Assembly: GCA_047639675.1 (NCBI GenBank)
Contig: JBLIOI010000060.1
Coordinates: forward strand, 1 to 28,239
Length of the DNA: 28,239 nt
Reading direction: 5' to 3'
Source of the DNA: JABACD01 sp047639675
Lineage (GTDB): Bacteria; Planctomycetota; UBA1135; GCA-002686595
A program made the translations under genes and the position numbers. The notes below the pieces were generated by a model, which was given only the letters and a program-made list of their open reading frames with translations, was not told the DNA's origin and did not search any database. Positions 8,527-16,621 of this stretch are shown here, piece by piece (within the stretch, counting starts at the first letter, position 1; each line of letters begins with the position of its first letter).

Positions 8527-8531
8527 TCCTT
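8527..8531 (-). promoter_or_regulatory. ribosome binding site deciding the start at 8516
   Basis: AAGGA on the minus strand lies 10 bases before the ATG at 8516 and directly before the signal peptide. It rules out the in-frame extension reaching back to 8687. Confidence 0.7.
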
Positions 8532-8609
8532 TTCTAGGCGCGGGGTCGGGAAAAAATGGCGATAGATGTGGCTTCGGGGCCCTGCGCGCCTGCGTCCAAG
8601 GTCCCGATT

Positions 8610-8659
8610 CTTCAGCTGGTGAGGCACACCCCACGGCTGAAGAGTACCCTGCATAATAG
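8610..8659 (-). promoter_or_regulatory. possible -10 element and leader hairpin
   Basis: TATTAT on the minus strand (8654-8659) is a 5/6 match to a -10 box. Ten bases downstream starts an 8-bp inverted repeat (TCTTCAGC at 8610-8617 with GCTGAAGA at 8637-8644). The arrangement resembles the promoter plus hairpin before the gene at 3628. No -35 is obvious. It lies in the 298-base divergent region between the FG-GAP gene and arsM. Confidence 0.3.
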
Positions 8660-8814
8660 GATGAGGTTCGGGGTTCGTGGGGTACAAGAGTCCAAAACAC
8701 CGCGTGGGCTTCGTAGAGCGGTTATCATCCGGACACGCGCGCTACTTGCCGCGGGCGTCGGCTGATGCAATTCCGCGCACTGCAACCCTCGAAATCCGCC
8801 AATCCACGAGATTA

Positions 8815-9981
8815 ATGAGCCCTTCCGCACCCAAGAGCCCCGTTGACGTCCTTGAGACAGTCCAATCCAGATATGCCCAAGGCGCGGCGGAACAAGTTCC
8901 GGAGCTGTGCTGTCCCGTCGATTACGACGCCAGCCTGCTCGAGGTTTTACCTCCTGAAATCATAGATCGAGACTACGGCTGCGGCGATCCGAGCCGGTTT
9001 GTACGCAATGGCGACACGGTTCTCGACCTGGGCTCGGGGGCCGGAAAAATTTGTTACATGGCAAGCCAGCTAACCGGAGCCGAGGGACGAGTGATCGGCG
9101 TGGACGCCACGCCCGAAATGTTGGCTCTTTCACGAGAGTGGGTTGAGCGGATTGGCGAGCGCATCGGCTGGACGAACACGGAGTTTCGCCATGGACTCAT
9201 TCAAGATCTAGCTCTCGATCGCGACGCATTGGCTGAGTGGCTGGCGAAGAACCCGATCGCGAGCGTTGTTGAGTTGGACGCATTGCGAATAGAAGAAGAT
9301 CGTCTGCGCCGTGAGTCGCCCCTCATTCCGGACAACTCGATTGACCTAGTGCTTTCGAACTGTGTGCTGAATCTGGTCGACAACTCGTCAAAGGTGCAGC
9401 TCTTCAACGAGATCGCACGAGTGATGAAAGCTGGCGGACGATGCGCCATCTCGGACATTGTTTGCGACGAAGATGTACCGCAGGACATGCAGGATGACCC
9501 GGAACTATGGTCCGGTTGTATCTCGGGTGCAATGCGGGAAGATCGCTTCTTGCAGGCCTTCAAGGACGCGGGACTGCACGGTGTCCAGGCTGTGGAGTAT
9601 CAGTCCGAGCCCTGGGCTGTCGTGCGCGGTATTGAATTTCGCTCGATGACTGTTGTCGCGTGGAAGGCGGAGAAGAAACCGGCCCTCGAGCAAAACGACG
9701 CGATTCTGTACCGCGGACCCTGGAAGGAAGTGGTCGATGACTTTGGCAACACCCTGCGCCGCGGCGAGCGGACAGCGGTCAGTCGCCGCACAGCGGAACT
9801 CCTGGGGAGCGAGCCCTACGCGGATCAACTCGTGGCGATTAAGCCGCTCATGGAAGTACCTGCCGATGAAGTTCAACCCTTCGGCTGTAACCACGAGACA
9901 CTACGTTCGCCGAGCGAAACCAAGCATGGTGTACAGCGCGCCGACGTTGCGCCAGGAACCTCTTCTTCAAGTTGTTGCTGA
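8815..9981 (+). CDS. arsM: arsenite S-adenosylmethionine methyltransferase (ArsM)
   Basis: A 388-residue cytosolic enzyme predicted to methylate As(III) using SAM. The class I methyltransferase motif I is DLGSGAG (71-77), followed by GVDATPEML. The three cysteines known to bind As(III) in ArsM are all in their family contexts: C80 (GKICY), C183 (SNCVLNL) and C235 (SGCISGA). There are additional pairs: C32-C33 (ELCCPVDYD) and the extreme C-terminal CC. The last ~100 residues form an extra C-terminal domain, as in longer ArsM proteins. The ATG at 8815 is used; an in-frame extension to 8677 has no homology-like content, and no strong Shine-Dalgarno is present. No ArsR-type regulator or arsenosugar enzyme ArsS is adjacent; thiE follows 26 bases later. 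Confidence 0.9.
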   Translation: MSPSAPKSPVDVLETVQSRYAQGAAEQVPELCCPVDYDASLLEVLPPEIIDRDYGCGDPSRFVRNGDTVLDLGSGAGKICYMASQLTGAEGRVIGVDATPEMLALSREWVERIGERIGWTNTEFRHGLIQDLALDRDALAEWLAKNPIASVVELDALRIEEDRLRRESPLIPDNSIDLVLSNCVLNLVDNSSKVQLFNEIARVMKAGGRCAISDIVCDEDVPQDMQDDPELWSGCISGAMREDRFLQAFKDAGLHGVQAVEYQSEPWAVVRGIEFRSMTVVAWKAEKKPALEQNDAILYRGPWKEVVDDFGNTLRRGERTAVSRRTAELLGSEPYADQLVAIKPLMEVPADEVQPFGCNHETLRSPSETKHGVQRADVAPGTSSSSCC

Positions 9982-10007
9982 GCGGCGATGTAGCGCGCGC
10001 TCGACTT

Positions 10008-10673
10008 GTGGATGCGCGCTTGATGTTACTCTTCACGCCAGAGTTGTGCACAGGCACCAATCAGCCGCTGGATGTGTTGATGGACCTCGCCGCAGAAGTC
10101 GACATAGTGCAGGTCCGCATCAAACCGAGCGCTGAAGAGCCGCGCTTGCCGGGCAGCCCTGGCCCGCCGGCGGAAGGTCGTGCGAGCTACGACTGGACCC
10201 TACGTATCCTCGAGGCCTTCGCCCCTCTCAGTCACGCGCCTATGGTCTTGGTCGACGATCGTGTTGACGTGGCGCTGGCATTGCAGGCAGCTGGCTGCGC
10301 GGGAGTTCACCTAGGTCGCCACGATTTCCCCGTCGACGTGGCGCGCGAGCAACTTGGAGCTGAAGCCTTGATTGGACTCTCGACCCACGACGTTGGCCAG
10401 GTCGTGCGAGCCTCGGATAGCGCGGCGGACTACATTGGCTTCGGCCCGATCTTTGCCACAAAGACGAAGGGCTACGCTGCGGGGGTTGCGCCCGAAACGG
10501 CCTGGATCGCCGATTCGGGATCATCCCTGCCACTCTTCCCGATCGGCGGGATCAACCTCAGCAACGTACAGCAGCTGGCGCGTGTCGGCCGAGCGGCAGT
10601 CAGCTCGGCGCTGCTTTCGAGCAAGACTCCCGCGCAGGACGCACGAGCACTGCGCGAGATGCTAGAGGATTGA
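10008..10673 (+). CDS. thiE: thiamine-phosphate synthase (ThiE/TenI family)
   Basis: A 221-residue TIM-barrel protein that would join HMP pyrophosphate and thiazole phosphate to give thiamine monophosphate. ThiE signatures occur in order: QVRIK (35-39, family QxRxK), VLVDDR (80-85), VHLGRHD (100-106), IGLSTHD (122-128), GFGPIFATKTK (144-154, diphosphate loop) and PIGGI (178-182). A proline- and glycine-rich insert (~45-60) after strand 2 is unusual. The start is uncertain: GTG at 10008 is preferred, ATG at 10023 is possible, and a TTG at 9972 would overlap arsM. It closely follows arsM on the same strand, probably one transcript, and ends 4 bases before the convergent lipoprotein gene. It could also be a TenI-type paralogue without synthase activity; the complete motifs favour ThiE. 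Confidence 0.88.
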   Translation: MDARLMLLFTPELCTGTNQPLDVLMDLAAEVDIVQVRIKPSAEEPRLPGSPGPPAEGRASYDWTLRILEAFAPLSHAPMVLVDDRVDVALALQAAGCAGVHLGRHDFPVDVAREQLGAEALIGLSTHDVGQVVRASDSAADYIGFGPIFATKTKGYAAGVAPETAWIADSGSSLPLFPIGGINLSNVQQLARVGRAAVSSALLSSKTPAQDARALREMLED

Positions 10674-10677
10674 GGCG

Positions 10678-12456
10678 CTACTCGCTCTCCAACCTGGCGG
10701 TGATCGGCGTTAGTTCCCCAGCTTTGATCGTCAGCGGAACACCGCAAAGCTTGAAGCCCTCGGAGATCACCCAAAGGGTGTAATTCCCAGGTTCGATCGG
10801 TTCCAGGTTCTCGAAGATTTCGCCCGCCAACATGAAATCGCGGCGCTTGCCCATGAAGTCACTCGGATCTTCCATACGCAAGTCGAGGGCAGGTCCGCCG
10901 TCCTCGCGATGAACTACGATGGTTGCGCCGGTGCTCTCTGCAAACTGCCTGAGCAAGAGTTCCCAATCTGTTGAACTGAATTCTTCGGGCTTGGTGAGCT
11001 CTTTACCGAGGACAAAGCGGTCCGCGTCCAGGCTCAAGCGAAAGCGGCCACCGAAGGTGGACTCGATCGAGCACTCCGTATCCTTGCCCGCTTCGATCAC
11101 GACGCGCCTATAGATCCGCGCCATGTCGACCACATCTTCACGGCCGGTGTAGTCCTGGAAAGGAAATAGCGCCACCAGGTACTCGCCTTCCGGAATGTCG
11201 AGCCATTCGCCATAGAGCGGCTGGGGGAAGGAGCTGTATTCAGAACACTCCACAGTCCGGCCTGTTTCGACGGACAGCAAGTGAAAGGCTTTTGGCTTAT
11301 CGAAAGAGTCTGGCACTTGCACGTTAACTCTCAAGCGGCCCGTAGGCCGGTCTTCGGGCGCGAATTCGAGCAGATAGCTCTGCGACGCCACCCCAGGAAG
11401 AATCCGTAGTTTACCCTCCGTGTGCAGCGTGACGTCCCACTGCCCTTGAGGCGGAAAGGTCGTCGCACGTGCAACATAGTCTCCGGGCTTGACCCAGAAC
11501 ACATTGCGTTCGCTGCCATGAACTTCTTGGGACCGTCCGATTACCGCCGCTCCGCCGCGTTCATTTGGTACCACCGGGAAGATCATTAGCGGACCCAAGC
11601 GGCGCTTCGACGACCCCGTTCCACCGACGCCATCGTCAGCAATTGAGATAACCAGACTGCAGAGCTTCGCCCGCAGTTCGATCTCTCCTGCACTCGCTGT
11701 GTACCAATCCCGGTTGGGATCTACCCAAGGGTCAGTACCAATCGACGGCGAGTAGATCATGTATTCGCCAGGTGCCAAACCGCCGAGGTAGAAGCTGCCA
11801 TCGCTGGCGCTATGGGTTTCCAGGTATTGGAAGCCCTTGCCACGAATGTAGTGCGAGGAGTCCAGCATCGGCGCGAACAATGGCAAGGACTCGAGCTCAA
11901 AGTGATCGCTGCCGCCAAAAACTTCTTGGTGCAAGATGTTGCGTGAGAAGGCTACAACCAAAACCTCGGGAAGCGGCTCGCCACTGGCGTCAAGCAAGCG
12001 CCCCTTCAATACCCCGTGCCCCGCCAAACGCAATTTCGGAGCCTTGGTCGAACCCCGCGCGCGCATCAAGGCGACATCGATCGAGTCCGCGCCCATCTCT
12101 TCCTGCCACGCGTAGACAGTCCACGGCCCACGACTTGAGAGCTCGACCTCATAGGCACCCTTCGCGTCGGACTGAACTTCTGCAACCACCCCGCCGTCAT
12201 CCGCTCCCCCCAAGGGAACGATGCGTACCCGAGCAGCTTCGATCGGATCTCCCCACGGATCGCCAACCGTGCCGCGCAGGACAAAGGTCGTTTGCTCTGC
12301 AGGCGCAGGCTTGGTCGGAGCCGACTCTTCTTTGGGAGCCTCCACAACTGATTCCGCGGGCTGCGTGGGAGTGACGGGAACGCCTTCCTCGCTCCCAGAA
12401 CAGCTGCTAGCCAAGACAATGAGGAGGGAAGTAAGCGGGGTGATGATTCGTCGCAT
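10678..12456 (-). CDS. lipoprotein with carboxypeptidase-regulatory-like domains
   Basis: A 592-residue protein. A hydrophobic start ends in LASSC (C19), a slightly atypical lipobox, followed by a Ser/Pro/Glu-rich linker to ~residue 55: an exported, probably lipid-anchored protein. Residues ~57-115 (VLRGTVGDPWGDPIEAARV ... SDAKGAYEVEL) and ~145-235 (GVLKGRLLDASGEPLPEVLV ... SDGSFYLGGLAPGEYMI) are two carboxypeptidase-regulatory-like beta sandwiches. The remainder is beta-rich, ending in a third possible domain (EPGNYTLWV). No enzyme motif is visible. The ATG at 12456 lacks a Shine-Dalgarno. It lies 25 bases downstream of queA and may be the last gene of the minus-strand run; it converges on thiE. 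Confidence 0.8.
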   Translation of the reverse strand: MRRIITPLTSLLIVLASSCSGSEEGVPVTPTQPAESVVEAPKEESAPTKPAPAEQTTFVLRGTVGDPWGDPIEAARVRIVPLGGADDGGVVAEVQSDAKGAYEVELSSRGPWTVYAWQEEMGADSIDVALMRARGSTKAPKLRLAGHGVLKGRLLDASGEPLPEVLVVAFSRNILHQEVFGGSDHFELESLPLFAPMLDSSHYIRGKGFQYLETHSASDGSFYLGGLAPGEYMIYSPSIGTDPWVDPNRDWYTASAGEIELRAKLCSLVISIADDGVGGTGSSKRRLGPLMIFPVVPNERGGAAVIGRSQEVHGSERNVFWVKPGDYVARATTFPPQGQWDVTLHTEGKLRILPGVASQSYLLEFAPEDRPTGRLRVNVQVPDSFDKPKAFHLLSVETGRTVECSEYSSFPQPLYGEWLDIPEGEYLVALFPFQDYTGREDVVDMARIYRRVVIEAGKDTECSIESTFGGRFRLSLDADRFVLGKELTKPEEFSSTDWELLLRQFAESTGATIVVHREDGGPALDLRMEDPSDFMGKRRDFMLAGEIFENLEPIEPGNYTLWVISEGFKLCGVPLTIKAGELTPITARLESE

Positions 12457-12481
12457 GTGGAGAACTTAGCGCAGGTACGCT

Positions 12482-13543
12482 CTAGCGCAACAGCAACATT
12501 GCGTCTCCATAGCTGTAGAAGCGCAGCTTTTCATCAATCGCACCTTTGTACAGCTCAAACATTCGTTCCCGGCCCACGAACGCTGACACGAGCATCAACA
12601 GGGTGCTCTTGGGCAGATGGAAATTTGTCAGGAGCCCGTCCACGTTTCGGAATTTGTAGCCGGGACGAATGAAAATCTCCGTTCGGCCGCTACCGGGGTG
12701 CAAGTTGCCCAACTCATCGCTGCAGGACTCCAGTACGCGCACACTGGTTGTTCCGACGGCGATGACGCGACCGCCACGCGCGCGGCAGGCTTGAATGTCG
12801 CAAACCGTATCCACGCTCAGGCTGTACCGCTCGGAATGCATGATGTGATCATCAACCTCGTCGGCGCTGACCGGGAGAAAAGTCCCCAGGCCCACGTGCA
12901 GCGTAACGGTCGTCGATTCGATCCCCTTGGCGGCGAGGGCACCCAATAAATTCGATGTGAAGTGCAAGCCCGCTGTGGGCGCGGCTACGGCACCGCGTTC
13001 GCAGGCGTAAATCGTTTGGTAGCGTTCTAGGTCCGTCGTTTCTTGATCGCGCTCGATGTACGGCGGCAAGGGCAACCGACCGTGCTCCTCGAGCAAGTCT
13101 TCGACACTCGTATTAGAACCGTCTGCGGCTTCCAACTTCACTTCCCAAAGCGGCGAGGGGCTGCCGTCTTCTTCGAGGCAGCGCTGAATCATACGTACGC
13201 GCAAGGCGCCATCCGCAGCAGCAACGATTTCGCCTGGTTTCAACTTCTTCGCAGGTCGCGCCATTGCCTTCCAATGACCCGCGCTTGTCGGCTCTACAAA
13301 TAGAAACTCAACGGCACCGCCAGTCGACCGTTTACCAAAAATGCGCGCGGGTAAGACCCGCGTGTCATTCATGACCAGCAAGTCGCCGGCGTCTAAGTAT
13401 TCCGCGAGCCCGGCGACCGTGTCGAAAACTGTTTCGTCAGGTGCAACTCGGTGAACCAAGAGTCGCGCGGCATCTCGGGGCTCCGCGGGAAATTGGGCGA
13501 TGGACTCTGCGGGGAGGTCGTAATTGAAATCAGACAGCTTCAC
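12482..13543 (-). CDS. queA: S-adenosylmethionine:tRNA ribosyltransferase-isomerase (QueA)
   Basis: A 353-residue cytosolic enzyme, close to the usual ~350. It transfers and isomerises the ribosyl moiety of SAM onto preQ1 at wobble position 34 of GUN-anticodon tRNAs, forming epoxyqueuosine. Family hallmarks: N-terminal KLSDFNYDLP, AAPTAGLHFT (near residue 190) and GLLTNFHLPKSTLLMLVSAF near the C-terminus. The start is a GTG at 13543 giving (M)KLSDF, the canonical QueA N-terminus; it overlaps the TGA of the upstream membrane transferase as GTGA, implying translational coupling. In-frame codons further upstream belong to the neighbour's coding region. No other queuosine genes are visible in the window. 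Confidence 0.97.
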   Translation of the reverse strand: MKLSDFNYDLPAESIAQFPAEPRDAARLLVHRVAPDETVFDTVAGLAEYLDAGDLLVMNDTRVLPARIFGKRSTGGAVEFLFVEPTSAGHWKAMARPAKKLKPGEIVAAADGALRVRMIQRCLEEDGSPSPLWEVKLEAADGSNTSVEDLLEEHGRLPLPPYIERDQETTDLERYQTIYACERGAVAAPTAGLHFTSNLLGALAAKGIESTTVTLHVGLGTFLPVSADEVDDHIMHSERYSLSVDTVCDIQACRARGGRVIAVGTTSVRVLESCSDELGNLHPGSGRTEIFIRPGYKFRNVDGLLTNFHLPKSTLLMLVSAFVGRERMFELYKGAIDEKLRFYSYGDAMLLLR

Positions 13544-14913
13544 GAAGTGCGCTCGGTCAGTGCACTGCGAAGCATTTCGTAGCACAGGAGTAGGGCGAAA
13601 GGTAAAGCGACGAAGGCGCGCACAGTTGGAGATAGCTCCCAAGTGCCGTCCTGCTTCCAACCTTCAAGTATCTGATAGTAACACGGAATCGTGAGTACTA
13701 ACCAACACCATGAAGCGCGTGGGCGCAAGGCGATGAAGGGTATGATCCAGGTCACATACCAAGGATGCAAAGTGGGCGTCAAAATCAGAAAAGCGCCGAG
13801 GAGTATGCCGGTAGATTGCACAGCATCCAGTTTCCGCCGCCAAACTATCGCCGCGACTAGGAACCATGCTCCGGCTAGCAGAATCCGTGTCACACGACGC
13901 GCATCGAACAGCCCGCCATCTTGATTGAGGTGCTCTTCAACTAGCTCGGCCAAGTATGGATGCACGAGCCCACTGCTTTGCCAGCGCAAGCCGTACTCCC
14001 CCAGCGCGTGGAACAGTCCATCGAATGCGCCCTCCATCCAGAAGAGCGGCACAAAGGCAGCAGCACACAGAATCAGGACCAAGACGCATCGGCGCCAACC
14101 GCCTTCCTTGCGGACGGCGAAGGGCAATGCAGCAAGTGGGATGTATTTGACGACGATCGCTCCGGCGAGGAGAGCTGGCCCCAAGCTGGCGCGCACGCGC
14201 GCATTGGAAGCGAACAGCGCCAAGGCGGAGATCAAGAGCAAAATTCCGAAGCTGTCAAAGTGGCCCGAACCAGAAAACTCCATCAAGACAAGTGGACACC
14301 AAGCCCAGGTGACGCACAGATTGCGCGAGACGCCCAGCGCACCTAGCAAGATACATAAGGGCCATAAGACGAGTAAATCGCAGATGGTGAAGAATGCGCG
14401 TAATAGGAAGATGGCGCTGATTCCGAACTGATTCGCTGCGGCAACAACGAGCGCACAGGCAGCTTGAGTCAACGGCGGATAGGCGGCGCTGATATCCGTA
14501 TTATTCATACGCGCGAACAGCTCCGGACGCCGATCTTTCAACCAGCCAAGCTCCGATGAGTCCGGCGCGTAGGCGTAGGGGCTGACACCTTCAACCACCA
14601 ACTCAGCTTCCCACGCGTAACGATAGATATCATCTGAGAGATCGGGCCAAGTCGCGAGCCCAACGCTTCGCAAGAGGATCGCGCCCAGAACAATCAGCAG
14701 CAAGGAGCCCTTCCCCCCGCGAGCGATTTGCATGGCCAAATACCAAGCAACCCCTGCAACCAAAGTAGAAGCGAGAACGGTAGTTGCGTGCTCCCAAGCT
14801 GGAACCCAATAAGCATTGAGTGCCGTAGCCAGCAAGATCACGACGAAGCACGCACCAAAGCGTCTGTCACCGAACAGCACAGCGGTTCGGTTCTCGGAGT
14901 CATGAAAGCTCAA
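13540..14913 (-). CDS. GT-C family (GT87/DUF2029-like) membrane mannosyltransferase
   Basis: A 457-residue integral membrane protein with about ten hydrophobic segments. GT-C features: the loop D94-D95 in LSDDIYRYAWE with following SPYAY, the AYPP motif (144-147), GHFDS (217-221) and LHPWY (381-385), all typical of polyprenyl-phosphate-mannose-dependent GT87/DUF2029-like transferases. It would move a sugar from a lipid carrier to a lipid or protein acceptor at the outer face of the membrane; the sugar and acceptor cannot be read from sequence. The start is a TTG at 14913, 12 bases after the upstream stop; a GTG at 14880 is an alternative, and neither has a Shine-Dalgarno. It overlaps queA by 4 bases. 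Confidence 0.85.
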   Translation of the reverse strand: MSFHDSENRTAVLFGDRRFGACFVVILLATALNAYWVPAWEHATTVLASTLVAGVAWYLAMQIARGGKGSLLLIVLGAILLRSVGLATWPDLSDDIYRYAWEAELVVEGVSPYAYAPDSSELGWLKDRRPELFARMNNTDISAAYPPLTQAACALVVAAANQFGISAIFLLRAFFTICDLLVLWPLCILLGALGVSRNLCVTWAWCPLVLMEFSGSGHFDSFGILLLISALALFASNARVRASLGPALLAGAIVVKYIPLAALPFAVRKEGGWRRCVLVLILCAAAFVPLFWMEGAFDGLFHALGEYGLRWQSSGLVHPYLAELVEEHLNQDGGLFDARRVTRILLAGAWFLVAAIVWRRKLDAVQSTGILLGAFLILTPTLHPWYVTWIIPFIALRPRASWCWLVLTIPCYYQILEGWKQDGTWELSPTVRAFVALPFALLLCYEMLRSALTERTS

Positions 14914-14925
14914 GTGGAGGCTCTT

Positions 14926-16530
14926 TCAGGGACAGAAAGTCACTGACAACCCATTCGACAGATTGAAGCCCGACGCGCCAGCAGGAACGTCGCGGTACCA
15001 GAATTGGAAGTACCAGGTCGCACCCGAGGTTAGTTGCCCAGCACCGGAATTCATCGGCGAAGTGTTGTAGTCAAGCGGCTTGTTCAGCTCACCAAAGATG
15101 TTGGTCATCTGCGCCGGCGGTAATCTAAAAATGCCGGCACCTCCCGCGCCTACACAACGAAAGCCGTCCCCAAAGGGATTGAATGCCTCGGCGGCTCCGT
15201 AGAAAAAGATCCCGAAGGTGCTCGCTGGGGCCCCAACCGCGGTCAACGACAAGTCATTGGAGGCGATGCTCGAGGTTCCGGTGAAGCCTATATCGCAAAC
15301 CGTTCCCCCTGAGTTGTTCGTAGAGACACAGAAATTGGTGGCAAGCCCGCATGTATCTGAAAAGCGAAAGTCGACGATGATCGCTTTGTGATCCGAGGCT
15401 ATGGAGCTGATCGAGCTTGGATTGCTGAATCCAGCGAATTCCGCGGGCAAGTTGCCGAGCGGCGTGCTGTTACTGTCGAAAACGCTCTCAACCCCACTGT
15501 CGATGATGCTGTCTTGGTGGGCGATGTAGTCGAGCTTGCTTCCGCTTTGAGTGTTGTCGCTACCAGTAAAAAAGCGCACGGCGGAATCCCATGTCATATC
15601 CGATCCATCTCGATCGGTTCCATCGCTACCACCAGCGAGTAACGCCTGCGTCATCCAATCCGCGGGGCCCTTGGTGCCATTCGTAATTTCGTCCTCGTTC
15701 CAATCGCCGCCGATCACGATCGGTGTGTTCCCGTCGAGAATTTGCGTCGCTGCCGGGCTGTCCGAAATTTTGCCATTGGGGTCGGGAAAGCCCGTGCCTG
15801 CGCCGTTGTACCAGTAGTCCAGAATGTAGGCGAGGTTCTGGGCCGCCTTGATTCTCTGGTCGTGATTCGACGTTCCACCACCTGCTTTCAAGTGCATATT
15901 CGCCACCACCAAGTCACCGGGGTAGGAACCGTCGGGCAAGTCGATCTCGGCCAATTGAATACCACGAAGCCCGCCATCGCCACCTGTCGAGTACTGGTCA
16001 GCGGAGATGAATGGAATGTTGGCGTAGGTCGAACGTGTGTCGCCGTTGAGATCCGTGTAGGGATAACGTGAGACGATCACATTACGATTGAACCCGTCCG
16101 AGTCAGAAGTGACATAGATAAAAGGCATATCGAAACCGGGGGCATACTTCGCCACATAAGAAGTCACCGTTCCCCCCAAGTAAGGATCCGTACCGCCCGT
16201 CAACAGCAAGTCGATGACATTGGCCAGGATGCTGGGTGAATCCGAAGAGCCACCGGTGCCATTGCCATTGTTATCTCCGCACTCTTGCAGAAGTAGCACG
16301 TCAGGTTTGAGCGCTGCGATGGTACGCGCGATGGCGCACCAGTTGTTTTGCCCCTCAACCTTCGGGTTAGTCGAACACAAGCCGTCTTGCACGTTGTAGG
16401 TCATGACTCGAACGTCGAGGCCGTCCTCTTTGCCCCACTGGCCGCTGCTAGGATCCCACTGGGCTATTGCCAGCGTGGGAAAGGCTGCGATCAAGAGCAG
16501 AGTACGTAATGAAGATTGAATCGGGTTCAT
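14926..16530 (-). CDS. secreted endonuclease/exonuclease/phosphatase-family protein with WYRD C-terminal domain
   Basis: A 534-residue secreted hydrolase. The signal peptide ends A-I-A at 21-23. The EEP fold spans ~36-390 with its catalytic set: N46 (MTYNVQ), E83 (LLLQECGD), H213 (ANMHLK), D276/N278 (GGDWNED), D334 (KLDYI) and the SDH at 379-381, so it is probably active as a metal-dependent nuclease or phosphodiesterase. Residues ~392-534 form a Cys/Gly-rich domain ending in FQFWYRDVPAGASGFNLSN, matching the end of the FG-GAP protein at 6222-8516. The ATG at 16530 directly precedes the signal peptide; an in-frame extension to 16629 overlaps the upstream gene. Phosphate or DNA scavenging outside the cell is a reasonable role. 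The GT-C gene follows after 12 bases. Confidence 0.9.
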   Translation of the reverse strand: MNPIQSSLRTLLLIAAFPTLAIAQWDPSSGQWGKEDGLDVRVMTYNVQDGLCSTNPKVEGQNNWCAIARTIAALKPDVLLLQECGDNNGNGTGGSSDSPSILANVIDLLLTGGTDPYLGGTVTSYVAKYAPGFDMPFIYVTSDSDGFNRNVIVSRYPYTDLNGDTRSTYANIPFISADQYSTGGDGGLRGIQLAEIDLPDGSYPGDLVVANMHLKAGGGTSNHDQRIKAAQNLAYILDYWYNGAGTGFPDPNGKISDSPAATQILDGNTPIVIGGDWNEDEITNGTKGPADWMTQALLAGGSDGTDRDGSDMTWDSAVRFFTGSDNTQSGSKLDYIAHQDSIIDSGVESVFDSNSTPLGNLPAEFAGFSNPSSISSIASDHKAIIVDFRFSDTCGLATNFCVSTNNSGGTVCDIGFTGTSSIASNDLSLTAVGAPASTFGIFFYGAAEAFNPFGDGFRCVGAGGAGIFRLPPAQMTNIFGELNKPLDYNTSPMNSGAGQLTSGATWYFQFWYRDVPAGASGFNLSNGLSVTFCP

Positions 16531-16621
16531 GTCTGTAGCTAGCAGCGAGGGAGGGGCTGGGTCTGCGTTCCATCTTAGCCCGAAGGTGGTCTTCGCGCTT
16601 GACCAGAATCTGGCTTGCAGC

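Noticed and set aside
8815..10673. Arsenosugar biosynthesis operon
   Set aside because: The ArsM type would fit, but no radical-SAM ArsS or other arsenosugar gene is adjacent; the next gene is thiE.
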